A stretch of DNA of 64,000 nucleotides from Methanomassiliicoccaceae archaeon UBA72. GTDB taxonomy: Archaea > Thermoplasmatota > Thermoplasmata > Methanomassiliicoccales > Methanomethylophilaceae. Of this stretch, positions 10,942-19,603 are shown in pieces. The position numbers and the translations under genes were made by a program. The DNA is taken from contig DAVO01000010.1 of NCBI GenBank assembly GCA_002509405.1, positions 1-64,000 on the forward strand. The letters run 5' to 3'. Within the stretch, counting starts at the first letter, position 1; each line of letters starts with the position of its first letter. The notes below the pieces were generated by a model. The model ran no database searches and was not told where the DNA came from. It saw nothing but the letters and a program-made list of their open reading frames with translations.

Positions 10942-11316
10942 TTAAATTGATTTGTATTCTTCGGCACTCAGCATCTTGCCGAGGTCCCCGTCGTCTTCCA
11001 TCTCTATCTCCGCAAGCCATCCGTCGGAATAGGGAGAGGTGTTCATAAGCGACGGCTCTCCTTCCAGCGCCTGATTTATGGAAAGCACCTTACCCGAAAG
11101 TGGCGATATCAGAGGCGCTATCGCCTTGAAGCTTTCGATTGCACCGATCTCTTCGTTCCTGGCTATGCGCCTTCCAACAACTGGAGGCTGTACATATATG
11201 ACTTCTCCCAGCTCTTCCTGGGCGCGGTCCGATAATCCGATCCTGGCCTTACTGCCCGTTATCTCTACCCATATTCCTTCCTTGGTGTAAAGGAGCCCTT
11301 CCTTGACTTCGGTCAT
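10942..11316 (-). CDS. gcvH: GcvH-like lipoyl carrier protein (orphan)
   Basis: 124 residues, the size of glycine-cleavage H protein. The lipoyl-domain fold is readable, and the lipoylation lysine is K64 within ESFKA. In classical H proteins this motif is ES(V/T)KA, so the key residue is kept. No other glycine cleavage gene (gcvP, gcvT, lpd) lies in the window, so it may serve another lipoyl-dependent system or act with genes elsewhere. Its ATG overlaps the stop of a Sel1-repeat gene (ATGA), so the two are translationally coupled. The formate-tetrahydrofolate ligase 4 kb away is a possible one-carbon partner. Confidence 0.85.
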   Translation of the reverse strand: MTEVKEGLLYTKEGIWVEITGSKARIGLSDRAQEELGEVIYVQPPVVGRRIARNEEIGAIESFKAIAPLISPLSGKVLSINQALEGEPSLMNTSPYSDGWLAEIEMEDDGDLGKMLSAEEYKSI

Positions 11317-12050
11317 TGCCCGTCAAAAGCATCGGATGATAAAATCGCTTTCGCTTCCTCGCTACCTCTCGCTGCGGCCTTTGAAAACCATCTCTTCGCG
11401 TTCCTTGAGCTCTTTGGCATACCCTCCCCCGAAAGAGACATCTTTCCAAGCTGGCACATTGCTTCTTCGGACAAAAGTCCAGCTGCCTTATGCAATATTT
11501 TGGCGGCTGCTTCTGAATTTTTAGGCATGCCCTTGCCTTCCAGCTGCATCAGCCCCAAACGATATCCTGCCTTGGCATATTCTTCCGAGAAACAGGTACG
11601 GTAGATCTCTGCCGACATCTCATAATCGATCTCGACCCCACGTCCCAGCTCGTAAATTACACCGAGCCTGTAATATGCCGGTATCGAACCATGGGCGGCC
11701 GCCCGCTCATACCAATATCTGGCAAGAACCCAATCTTGTTCCGTGCCACGGCCGTCGGAATAAAGGTCGGCTAGATTGAACATCGCCCTTGGGTATCCCA
11801 GCTCGGCAGATTTCTTATAGAGTTCGAAACCTTTTTCAAAATTGCATGAAAGGCCCTCGCCGTGGACCCTCATATACCCGAGATTGCAGATCGCCTCCGC
11901 ACAGCCCTGGTCTGCGGCAAGGCCGAACCATCTGGCCGCCTCGCGCCGATCTCGCACGACCCCGTTGCCAGTGAAGAAAAGATATCCCAGCGCGGTCTGT
12001 GCATTCCGGTCTCCGGCCTTGGCTGCTTCGAGCTGTTCTTTGAAGCCCAT
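11313..12050 (-). CDS. Sel1-repeat protein (about six repeats)
   Basis: 245 residues made almost entirely of Sel1-like repeats, the 36-residue helix-turn-helix unit with signatures such as ALGYLFFTGNGVVRD and YRLGVIYELGRGVEID. Sel1 repeats build a solenoid for protein-protein contact. There is no signal peptide or membrane segment, so it is probably cytosolic. A Shine-Dalgarno (AGGTGAGG) precedes the ATG. It lies 4 nt after another Sel1 gene and overlaps gcvH by 4 nt, making a three-gene operon. The partner protein is unknown. Confidence 0.85.
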   Translation of the reverse strand: MGFKEQLEAAKAGDRNAQTALGYLFFTGNGVVRDRREAARWFGLAADQGCAEAICNLGYMRVHGEGLSCNFEKGFELYKKSAELGYPRAMFNLADLYSDGRGTEQDWVLARYWYERAAAHGSIPAYYRLGVIYELGRGVEIDYEMSAEIYRTCFSEEYAKAGYRLGLMQLEGKGMPKNSEAAAKILHKAAGLLSEEAMCQLGKMSLSGEGMPKSSRNAKRWFSKAAARGSEEAKAILSSDAFDGQ

Positions 12051-12054
12051 GGCC

Positions 12055-13149
12055 TCACCTGTATTTTCCCACAGATCTTCTTACGTGCAACTCAGGGTGT
12101 TCCATGAACATACCCAGATAGTAAAGTGCCGAAAGATATCCGCCGGCAGCGGCCATTGTGTAATACTTTATGGCATCGACCTCGCTTTCTGCGAGGCCCC
12201 CTCCCACATCGTAAAGGCGACCCAACATGAATTGGGCGTCGGCAGACCCGGCGTCAGCGGCCCTGGTCAGCATTGAAAGGGATTTCTGCATATTGCGCCT
12301 GACATACATCCCTTCCCTGTACATCAGAGATAGGAAGAACATCGCGTCCGGACTGCCCAGTTCGGCCGCTTTCTCGAAATGAATGAAAGAGTTCTTGTAG
12401 TCGCCCTCGTCGAGATGTCTGTTGGCAAGGGCGTAAGCGGAATCCCTAGTGTCGCGCTCTATGGCCGCATCGGTCCCTTTGAGACTCTTCATCCTCATAT
12501 CGAAGGTGTCCTTCTTTCCCCCCTGGAGGCTGAGAATTACTAGGTTAAGGCAAAGAAGGCATCCCTCATGGCCCATTTCCGCGCCGTACCTGTACCATCT
12601 TTTCGCCTCGACCTCGTTGTGTATTACGCCATTTATCCCGAACTCGTACTGGAGGCCGATCTCCATGAACATATCGGCGTTGCCTGTTATGGTCGTCGAA
12701 GAGTACCACAGCTCCGCTTCGGTACGGCTCCTCTCGGTGCCGATTCCGTGACCGTACATATATCCCAGATAGAACTGGGCGATCGGGACTCCCTGCTTTG
12801 CCGAAGAAGACATCCACTTGAAGGCCTCATTTTGGTCCGGGGACACCAATAGGCCTTTGATGTACTCGATTGCCAGCGTATATTGGGCCTCCGGGTTTCC
12901 CATCTCGGATGCGTTTCGAAGGTGCTTTAGGTATTGGTAAATGTCTTGATCGAAGATTATACCGTCGCGGTACATCTTCGCTATCTCCCACTCTGCCCTC
13001 GTGCAACCCGCCTCGGCCGCTCTTAGATACCACATTATGGCCAGGTCTAGGTCCTGATCGAGACCTTTACCGTAGTGATACATGTATGCGACACCCAGAC
13101 ACGCATATGGATCTCCGTCGCCTGCATCCCTCAGGATTGGATCTTTCAC
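12055..13149 (-). CDS. Sel1-repeat protein (about eight repeats)
   Basis: 364 residues from a GTG at 13149 with an AAGGGGA Shine-Dalgarno just upstream. Sel1 units run through the whole chain (for example YLGYMYGHGIGTE, LGRLYDVGGGLAESE). A more irregular stretch around residues 185-245, with a charged linker (LQGGKKDTFDMRMK), separates two repeat blocks. No catalytic domain is seen. It heads the Sel1-Sel1-gcvH operon. Function is unknown; a scaffold role is typical of the repeat. Confidence 0.83.
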   Translation of the reverse strand: MKDPILRDAGDGDPYACLGVAYMYHYGKGLDQDLDLAIMWYLRAAEAGCTRAEWEIAKMYRDGIIFDQDIYQYLKHLRNASEMGNPEAQYTLAIEYIKGLLVSPDQNEAFKWMSSSAKQGVPIAQFYLGYMYGHGIGTERSRTEAELWYSSTTITGNADMFMEIGLQYEFGINGVIHNEVEAKRWYRYGAEMGHEGCLLCLNLVILSLQGGKKDTFDMRMKSLKGTDAAIERDTRDSAYALANRHLDEGDYKNSFIHFEKAAELGSPDAMFFLSLMYREGMYVRRNMQKSLSMLTRAADAGSADAQFMLGRLYDVGGGLAESEVDAIKYYTMAAAGGYLSALYYLGMFMEHPELHVRRSVGKYR

Positions 13150-13218
13150 GTCCCCTTAACCTACCCATGGATTTAATTAGTTTTCATCCGAGAAATAAAA
13201 AACAGTGACATTTGATAA

Positions 13219-14667
13219 TCATGCCCGGATCTGTCCGAGCAGCGCCAAAGCATCAGGATCTCCCTGTTTTGCTGCCAGCTTCAGATATTTTTTCGCAAGC
13301 GGGATATTCTTCTTTACGTGTTTTCCCTCGAAGTAAAGCCTACCGAGATAAAACTGTCCTTCGGAGAATCCGGCATCGGCCACCTCTTTTATTAAAGCCA
13401 GCCCCGACTCTGCGTCAACTTCGGTACCGACTCCTGTTAACATCATCATACCGTAGAACGCCTTCGCCGCGGGATGCCCCTGTTCGGCCGCAGAGCAGAA
13501 CCACATGGCCGCCCTCTTCTCGTCCTTGGGGGTGCCTCTGCCTTCATAGCAGAAACATGCGAGCGCATACTGGGAATTGGGCTCCCCTGCCTCGGCCGCA
13601 TCGGTGAACAGCTCAACCGCCTTCACGTCGTCCCTCTCGAAATACGTACCGTTGCCGTACATGCATGCCAGGCAGTACTCCGCGGTCGCGTTGAACTGTT
13701 CGGATGCCTTGCCGAACCATTTGGCCGCAACTGCCAGGTCCTTATCCAACACCTGGCCCTCGAAACGCATGTTGGCATAGTCCAACATTGCCTGGGAATG
13801 CCCTTTCTCGCACGCCTGGGTAAGCAGCGACGTCGCCTTGGACGGGTCTCTCGTTACTCCCTGCCCGAATGCGTAAAGCATTCCGAGCTGGTACATCGAG
13901 TCCGTCTCGCCCTGGTCAGCAGCGTTTGCAAAGAGCATCGCCGCCTTTTTGAAATCAGGGCGTCTGCCTGAAAGATATAGGACGGCCAGATCGTGCTGGG
14001 CTTCGGGATGGCCTGCGGCTGCCGCAGATTCGTACCATTTCTGCGCCTCTTTGGGATCCTGTCTGACCCCGTTTACACCGCGATAGTATGCATCGGCGAT
14101 ATGGAACATGGCCTCGGAGTTACCGGCATCGGCAGCGGACATGAGCCAGTATTTGGCCTTCTCCCTGTCCTTGGGAACTCCCTTTCCCATCAGATACATG
14201 AATCCTATCTTGTTCTGGGCCGCGGCATCGCCCTTCTCTGCATTGACTGTGTACCAGCGAACAGCCTCGGAATGGTCTTTCTTGACACATTTCTTCCCGT
14301 TGTCGTATATGTTGAACAGTTTTGCGCAGGCTTCGGTGTCACGCTGCTCACCCCTGAACTTCAGCCCGACCAAGGAATCCACGGCCTCGTTTCCTTCTTT
14401 GATTTCGGAAAGAGTCCTGGCCGCTTTTTCGTTGCCGGAGGCCGCAGATACCGACATGATTTCCATTGCGGCCCCTTTATCTTCATGAACTGATGTGCCA
14501 GTGAAGAGAAATAGCGAATAAAGGTATCCGGCCTCCGGATCGCCGGCATAAGACATGTCCTCCAAAAGGGAGCAGGCTTTTCCGAGGTCGTATTCCCTGC
14601 TTCCCACATCCATGTATCGGAGCGCGATGTTTTCCGCTGAAAGGCGGTCTCCGGTCTTGTCTGACAT
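13219..14667 (-). CDS. Large Sel1-repeat protein (about twelve repeats)
   Basis: 482 residues from the ATG at 14667, which has a GGTGGG Shine-Dalgarno. An in-frame codon at 14712 would add 15 residues of no recognisable type. It is the longest Sel1 protein here, with regular units such as KIGFMYLMGKGVPKDREKA and YGMMMLTGVGTEVDAESG. No signal sequence or other domain is visible. It lies 69 nt upstream of the next Sel1 gene on the same strand and is divergent from a fourth across a 111-nt promoter region. The near-identical repeat phrasing across these genes points to local duplication. Confidence 0.85.
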   Translation of the reverse strand: MSDKTGDRLSAENIALRYMDVGSREYDLGKACSLLEDMSYAGDPEAGYLYSLFLFTGTSVHEDKGAAMEIMSVSAASGNEKAARTLSEIKEGNEAVDSLVGLKFRGEQRDTEACAKLFNIYDNGKKCVKKDHSEAVRWYTVNAEKGDAAAQNKIGFMYLMGKGVPKDREKAKYWLMSAADAGNSEAMFHIADAYYRGVNGVRQDPKEAQKWYESAAAAGHPEAQHDLAVLYLSGRRPDFKKAAMLFANAADQGETDSMYQLGMLYAFGQGVTRDPSKATSLLTQACEKGHSQAMLDYANMRFEGQVLDKDLAVAAKWFGKASEQFNATAEYCLACMYGNGTYFERDDVKAVELFTDAAEAGEPNSQYALACFCYEGRGTPKDEKRAAMWFCSAAEQGHPAAKAFYGMMMLTGVGTEVDAESGLALIKEVADAGFSEGQFYLGRLYFEGKHVKKNIPLAKKYLKLAAKQGDPDALALLGQIRA

Positions 14668-14778
14668 ATCCCACCGATTATTGATGTTGCCTTTATTCCT
14701 TTCGCAGGGCATATTCGACTATCGACTGGGTTTTTCTTAAAGTAAAGAATATATCCGAAACCGCGCTCTACATCCCAC

Positions 14779-15453
14779 ATGGGCGATAATCGGTCCGGTC
14801 CTAGCGATGACCCAAGAGAATCTCTTGAGTGGGCCAAAGCAGTGCTGAGAGGCAGGTCCGAGAAAGATTATGCGCTCGCCTATTCCGTGGTAGTCGACGC
14901 CGCAAAAGGCGGTTCAGAAGACGGCAAATTCTGCCTGGGCCTGATGTATGCGCGCGGCCAGGGCGTTACGAGGGACCTTTCTGCTGCTGCCGAATGGTTC
15001 TCCCGTGCGGCAGAAAGCGGCAGCCGGAGCGCCATGTACTATCTGGGTAAAATGTACTTCAGAGGCTACGGGGTCGCAAAGGACGTTGCTAGAGCTGCAG
15101 AGCTGTTTTCCCTGCCGGCCGAAGATGGGGATGCCAGGGCGCAATATTCTCTGGGACTGATCTACTTCGAGGGCGATACGATCCCAAGAAACCTGGAAGA
15201 GTCTGCGAAATGGGTTTCCATGGCCGCGAAACGCGGACATGCCGATGCACAGTTCGTGCTCGGTCAGTTCTACAAGACGGGCTGCGGGGTGAGGAAAGAC
15301 ATAAGCACTGCTGTAGACTGGCTCGTGTCCGCCGCTATGAACGGCAACAAAGGCGCACAGATACTCCTGGGCAACATGTACACCGCAGGTGACGGGGTCC
15401 AGGTCGATCGTGACGAGGCGGACCGCTGGTACGACATGGCCGATGGAAGATGA
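14779..15453 (+). CDS. Sel1-repeat protein (about five repeats)
   Basis: 224 residues with about five Sel1 units (CLGLMYARGQGVTRD, YLGKMYFRGYGVAKD, LGNMYTAGDGVQVDRDE). A TATA-like AGAATATAT lies about 30 nt upstream of the ATG. It is divergent from the large Sel1 gene and ends 3 nt from the stop of the convergent fhs gene. It has no signal peptide and no additional domain. The binding partner is unknown. Confidence 0.83.
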   Translation: MGDNRSGPSDDPRESLEWAKAVLRGRSEKDYALAYSVVVDAAKGGSEDGKFCLGLMYARGQGVTRDLSAAAEWFSRAAESGSRSAMYYLGKMYFRGYGVAKDVARAAELFSLPAEDGDARAQYSLGLIYFEGDTIPRNLEESAKWVSMAAKRGHADAQFVLGQFYKTGCGVRKDISTAVDWLVSAAMNGNKGAQILLGNMYTAGDGVQVDRDEADRWYDMADGR

Positions 15454-15456
15454 CCT

Positions 15457-17127
15457 TTACTTCAGCCCGACTATCTTTCCGTTAGGCATAAGATCCATGC
15501 GCATCGCGGCTGGAAGCGAGGGAAGACCGGGCATGAGCGTCATGGAACCACATATCGGAACCACGAATCCGGCCCCCGCCGAGAGCTGAACCTCCCTCAC
15601 GTTGAGGTCCCAGCCTCTGGGAGCGCCTTTTATCTTAGCGTTGTCCGTCACTGATGCCTGTGTCTTCGCTATGCACACCGGCAGTTTACCGAAACCGCGC
15701 TTCTCGAGTTCTGAGAGCGCCTTATCGGCCGCTGCCGAGTACGAGACGGTGCCAGCACCGTATATCTTTGTGGCTATGGTCTCTATCTTGGACTTCAGCG
15801 TCGAATCTTCTTCATACAGGAATTTGAATTTCTTCGACCTGTGGCACTCTTCTACTACGGCCTCGGCAAGGTCCAAGGCACCTTCTCCTCCTTTCAGGAA
15901 TGCCTCCGATTCCACGCAGCGGACTCCAAGTTCCGCACATCTTGCCCTTATCATTCCGATCTGTTCTTCCGTGTCTGAATCGAACTTGTTGATGCTAACC
16001 ACCAACGGAACGCCGTATAGCTTCATGTTCTCTATGTGCCTATCAAGGTTCACAAGGCCGTTCCTCAGGCTGTCCAAGGTCATGGTCCCGGCATCCTTCA
16101 GATCTGCGCCTCCGTGCATCATCAGAGCACGTACGGAAGCGACTAACACGACACAGTCGGGTGAAAGACCGGACTGTCTGCAGACTATGTCCATGAACTT
16201 CTCTCCCCCGAGATCGGAAGCGAATCCCGCCTCGGTCACCACATAGTCTCCCAGCTTAAGGGCCGACCTGGTAGCCAAGATGCTGTTTGCGCCATGTGCT
16301 ATATTTGCAAATGGAAAACCGTGGACGAACACCGGCTCGCCTTCGAGGGTCTGCACCAGATTGGGGCATATTGCATCCTTCAGAAGAACCATCATCCCTC
16401 CTACGCATCCGATGTCCCCGGCGGTCACCGGCTCGCCTTCGATGTTGTACGCCACCACTACCCTCTCGAGCCTTGCACGGAGGTCTTCATACCCGGTGGA
16501 CAGTGCCAGAATAGCTGATATCTCGGACGCCGAAGTTATGAGGAATCCGCTCTCGTGGGGTATCCCGCCTACAGTTCGGCCGCCTAGCCCCACGATTACG
16601 TTCCTGAGCTCCCTGGCATTCATGTCCATGGTCTTCTTGAGCACCACCCTCGTGGGATCTATGTTCAACTCGTTGCCTTTGACCAGGTGGTTCTCGACCA
16701 CTGCAGAAAGAAGGTTGTGGGCTGCGGAAACGGCATGGATGTCGCCTGTGAAATGAAGATCGATGTTCCACATTGGATATACCTGGGACCTTCCTCCTCC
16801 GGTCGCTCCGCCCTTGATACCGAAGACCGGGCCGAGCGACGGCTCCCTCAGGGCGCCGACGACTTTTTTGCCGATCTTTCCGAGACCTTGTATCAGCCCG
16901 ATGGTGGTGACGGTCTTCCCTTCTCCAGCCGGAGTCGGAGTCACGGCCGTGACCATGATCAGTTTTCCGTTCTCGTTCGCTTCAAAACGCTTCAGAACAT
17001 CCAGGGGTATCTTTGCCATGTACTTGCCGTAAGGACTGATGTCCTCGTAGGCGAGTCCGAGTTTCGATGCGATTTCCGTAATCGGTTCCGCTTCTGCCTC
17101 GTATGCGATCTCGATGTCGGTCTTCAT
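15457..17127 (-). CDS. fhs: Formate-tetrahydrofolate ligase
   Basis: 556 residues, the normal length for this homotetrameric enzyme. It makes 10-formyl-tetrahydrofolate from formate, ATP and tetrahydrofolate. The P-loop PTPAGEGKT follows the ITAVT strand, and the family blocks EPSLGPVFGIKGGATGGG, FANIAHGANS and TEAGFASDLGGEKF are intact. The ATG at 17127 is preferred over a TTG at 17139. In Methanomassiliicoccales, which lack the full methyl branch for CO2 reduction, Fhs would supply folate one-carbon units for biosynthesis; this is inference. Confidence 0.96.
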   Translation of the reverse strand: MKTDIEIAYEAEAEPITEIASKLGLAYEDISPYGKYMAKIPLDVLKRFEANENGKLIMVTAVTPTPAGEGKTVTTIGLIQGLGKIGKKVVGALREPSLGPVFGIKGGATGGGRSQVYPMWNIDLHFTGDIHAVSAAHNLLSAVVENHLVKGNELNIDPTRVVLKKTMDMNARELRNVIVGLGGRTVGGIPHESGFLITSASEISAILALSTGYEDLRARLERVVVAYNIEGEPVTAGDIGCVGGMMVLLKDAICPNLVQTLEGEPVFVHGFPFANIAHGANSILATRSALKLGDYVVTEAGFASDLGGEKFMDIVCRQSGLSPDCVVLVASVRALMMHGGADLKDAGTMTLDSLRNGLVNLDRHIENMKLYGVPLVVSINKFDSDTEEQIGMIRARCAELGVRCVESEAFLKGGEGALDLAEAVVEECHRSKKFKFLYEEDSTLKSKIETIATKIYGAGTVSYSAAADKALSELEKRGFGKLPVCIAKTQASVTDNAKIKGAPRGWDLNVREVQLSAGAGFVVPICGSMTLMPGLPSLPAAMRMDLMPNGKIVGLK

Positions 17128-17334
17128 GATGCGAGTCAAAGCGGGTCTGCCATTAATAAATGTGCGCGGGCGGTCCGTCGTCGACGGCCAGAGTTTCCGC
17201 CTCGGACGGCGGTAGCTGCCGAAGGCCTTCGATATTTTGACGGTATGAAAATATTAATGTACAATTATGTTCTTCGATGATATTAAGTATACCTTATCTA
17301 ATGAGGAATCGCCGAAATGGAAAAAGGTGATATC

Positions 17335-18219
17335 ATGGACAAAAAGAGGTACGAGGTCAACATAGGATTCGCGAGGAAACTGGCCGGCGGAGTGATAATG
17401 GACGTCACAACACCCCAGCAGGCGAAGATCGCAGAGAAAGCAGGTGCCTGCGCGGTCATGGCCTTGGAGCGCGTACCCGCGGACATCCGCGCCGAGGGTG
17501 GCGTGTCCAGAATGAGCGACCCCAAGATGATAAAATCCATCCAGGAGGCCGTTTCCATACCCGTGATGGCAAAGTGCCGCATCGGACACTTCGTCGAGGC
17601 CCAGGTCCTTCAGGCCATAGGCATCGACTGCATCGACGAAAGCGAGGTGCTTTCGCCCGCCGACGATATCTATCACATAGACAAGTTCGCGTTCGACGCC
17701 CCGTTCGTTTGCGGCGCGAGAGACCTAGGAGAAGCGCTCAGGAGAATAGGTGAGGGTGCAGCCATGATCCGCACCAAAGGGGAAGCGGGGACCGGGGACA
17801 TAGTCCAGGCTGTCAGCCATATGCGCAAGATCAACTCCGAGATAAGGTACATCGGGTCGATACTGGACGATGAGCTGTACGAGGCCGCGAAAGAAATGCG
17901 GGTACCTTTGGACCTTGTGAAGTACGTGCATGAGAATGGAAAGCTGCCGGTGGTGAATTTCGCCGCAGGCGGTGTGGCTACTCCTTCTGACGCCGCACTC
18001 ATGATGCAGCTCGGTTCCGACGGCGTATTCGTTGGGTCCGGAATATTCAGGTCCGGAGACCCGGCGAAACGCGCCTCGGCCATCGTGAAGGCTGTGGCCG
18101 ACTATGACAAACCGGAGGTCATCGCGGAAGTATCTTACGACATTGGCGAAGCGATGGTCGGAATAAGCAAGGAAGAGCTCTCGCTCCGCGGCACGAGGAT
18201 GGCCGATAGGGGCCAGTGA
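17335..18219 (+). CDS. pdxS: Pyridoxal 5'-phosphate synthase lyase subunit
   Basis: 294 residues. PdxS builds PLP from ribose 5-phosphate, glyceraldehyde 3-phosphate and ammonia supplied by PdxT. Family signatures are complete: [33 protein letters not shown], the catalytic lysines in VMAKCRIGH and [10 protein letters not shown], and the C-terminal VGSGIFRS phosphate site. An AGGTGAT Shine-Dalgarno 3 nt before the ATG at 17335 supports that start; an ATG at 17317 would add six residues. The glutaminase partner pdxT is not in the window. PLP is needed by HemL and MetY further along. Confidence 0.95.
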   Translation: MDKKRYEVNIGFARKLAGGVIMDVTTPQQAKIAEKAGACAVMALERVPADIRAEGGVSRMSDPKMIKSIQEAVSIPVMAKCRIGHFVEAQVLQAIGIDCIDESEVLSPADDIYHIDKFAFDAPFVCGARDLGEALRRIGEGAAMIRTKGEAGTGDIVQAVSHMRKINSEIRYIGSILDDELYEAAKEMRVPLDLVKYVHENGKLPVVNFAAGGVATPSDAALMMQLGSDGVFVGSGIFRSGDPAKRASAIVKAVADYDKPEVIAEVSYDIGEAMVGISKEELSLRGTRMADRGQ

Positions 18220-18260
18220 TCCCCCGCGGGGCCCCGTGGGCCCCCGGGGTCCGGATGCAG
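18220..18260. repeat. Very GC-rich overlapping palindromes after pdxS
   Basis: Immediately after the pdxS stop are overlapping perfect palindromes: CCCCGCGGGG (18222-18231), GGGGCCCC (18228-18235) and CCCCGGGG (18242-18249). Together they can fold into a very stable hairpin. There is no following T-tract, so it does not look like a standard archaeal terminator. It may stabilise the pdxS mRNA 3' end; this is inference. Confidence 0.5.
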
Positions 18261-18325
18261 CGATATCTCCGCAGAGCTCGGCCGGTAGGAAAATCTGAAT
18301 ATCAGCTAAGTCATCACTATCGAAA

Positions 18326-18943
18326 ATGAAGGGATATTCGCTATACATCTTCGACCTCGACGGTACCCTCGTAGATTCCGCCAACGGGCTCATAGTGTGC
18401 TATAGGAAAGCCCTCGACAAACTGGGCTTCCTGTACGACGAGTCTTGTCTTCCCGGTTTCACCAGGGAGCCTCTTTATGCCACGTACAGCAGGTTCGAGT
18501 CTCCGGGCATAGACTTCAAGATGTTCGAAGAGGTCATGTTCAACGAATATCGCGTTTCTCTCGACCCGAACAGCTTCCCCTTTCCCGAGACCAGATACGC
18601 CCTGCAGAGGATCGCCGACGAGGGCCTCCCGATTTGCATAGCCACACGCAGCTCCAGCAAGAGGGCCAAGAACGTCCTTACGATCCACAGGCTCATCCAG
18701 TACATCGACCATGTGGTGGGATACGACGACGTTACAAAACAAAAGCCCGACCCGGAGTGTCTGAAGGTCTGTATGGCCCATTACAACATTCGCAAGGACG
18801 GGGTACTGTTCGTAGGGGATGGGGAGACCGACATGATGGCCGCGGAGGCCTTCGGTGTCGACGGTGCGCTTATAGACCGCAACGGCCTGGGAGAAGACTG
18901 CAGATGCACATACCGCATAGAGAGTCTGAGGGAACTGTTTTGA
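18326..18943 (+). CDS. HAD-superfamily phosphatase (phosphoglycolate phosphatase-like), copy 1
   Basis: 205 residues. The HAD motif I is intact as DLDGT (nucleophile D10, acid D12), a Ser/Thr motif II follows (IATRSS), then K in TKQKPDPE and the motif IV acidic pair in VGDGETDMMAA. The cap is the helical C1 type of the Gph/PGMB group. The substrate is unknown. Its last bases overlap the TTG start of a paralogous HAD gene, so the two are coupled. Confidence 0.82.
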   Translation: MKGYSLYIFDLDGTLVDSANGLIVCYRKALDKLGFLYDESCLPGFTREPLYATYSRFESPGIDFKMFEEVMFNEYRVSLDPNSFPFPETRYALQRIADEGLPICIATRSSSKRAKNVLTIHRLIQYIDHVVGYDDVTKQKPDPECLKVCMAHYNIRKDGVLFVGDGETDMMAAEAFGVDGALIDRNGLGEDCRCTYRIESLRELF

Positions 18944-19578
18944 GATACGGCACATACATTTTCGATTTCGACAACACCCTGTTCGACACCCGCGGCGGGT
19001 ACGAAGCATGCTACAGAAAAGCCTTCAGGATATTCGGGATGGCTTACGACCCTTCGAAATATTACCAGTACATCAGGACACCGCTTCATGCTATCTTCGA
19101 GAAACATTATCCCGGATGCCCGTGCAAGTACCGTGAGTTCGTCGCAGAGTTCATAAAAGAGGCGGAAAACTCGGTCGTCGACACCGCCGTTCCTTTCCCC
19201 GAGACGGTGGAATGCATAAAAAGGCTGGCAGATTCCGGAAAGAAAATGGCGATAGTATCCGGGTCCTATGAATCGTACATTGATGAAATTCTTGATAACA
19301 ACGGGTTGAGAGAGCATTTCGGCGCTGTTATAGGATACGAGAGCTCTTTTCACCCCAAGCCCGACCCTTATCCGATAAACCTATGTATTGAAAATCTTGG
19401 CATCCCGCCTTCGGAATGCGTCTACATTGGGGACAGCCCCGGCGATATAACTGCTGCCAAACGCGCAGGAATCGGAAAGATACTGGTCGACCGCCACGGG
19501 AGCAGCGGAGATGTAGGGGCCGACCGCATAATATCCGATCTGACCGGATTATTCGATCGAGACCGATCATTATATTAA
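18940..19578 (+). CDS. HAD-superfamily phosphatase, copy 2
   Basis: 212 residues starting at a TTG whose last two bases are part of the upstream TGA (TTGA overlap). Motif I is DFDNT (D9, D11), motif II is IVSGS, the lysine is in HPKPDP, and motif IV is IGDSPGDITAA. It aligns along its length with the preceding gene, including the GGYEACYRKAF cap start, so the pair arose by tandem duplication. Motif I reads DFDNT here against DLDGT in copy 1. Substrate unknown. Confidence 0.8.
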   Translation: MRYGTYIFDFDNTLFDTRGGYEACYRKAFRIFGMAYDPSKYYQYIRTPLHAIFEKHYPGCPCKYREFVAEFIKEAENSVVDTAVPFPETVECIKRLADSGKKMAIVSGSYESYIDEILDNNGLREHFGAVIGYESSFHPKPDPYPINLCIENLGIPPSECVYIGDSPGDITAAKRAGIGKILVDRHGSSGDVGADRIISDLTGLFDRDRSLY

Positions 19579-19603
19579 ATAGGGGACCCTGCTTCGGATT
19601 TCT

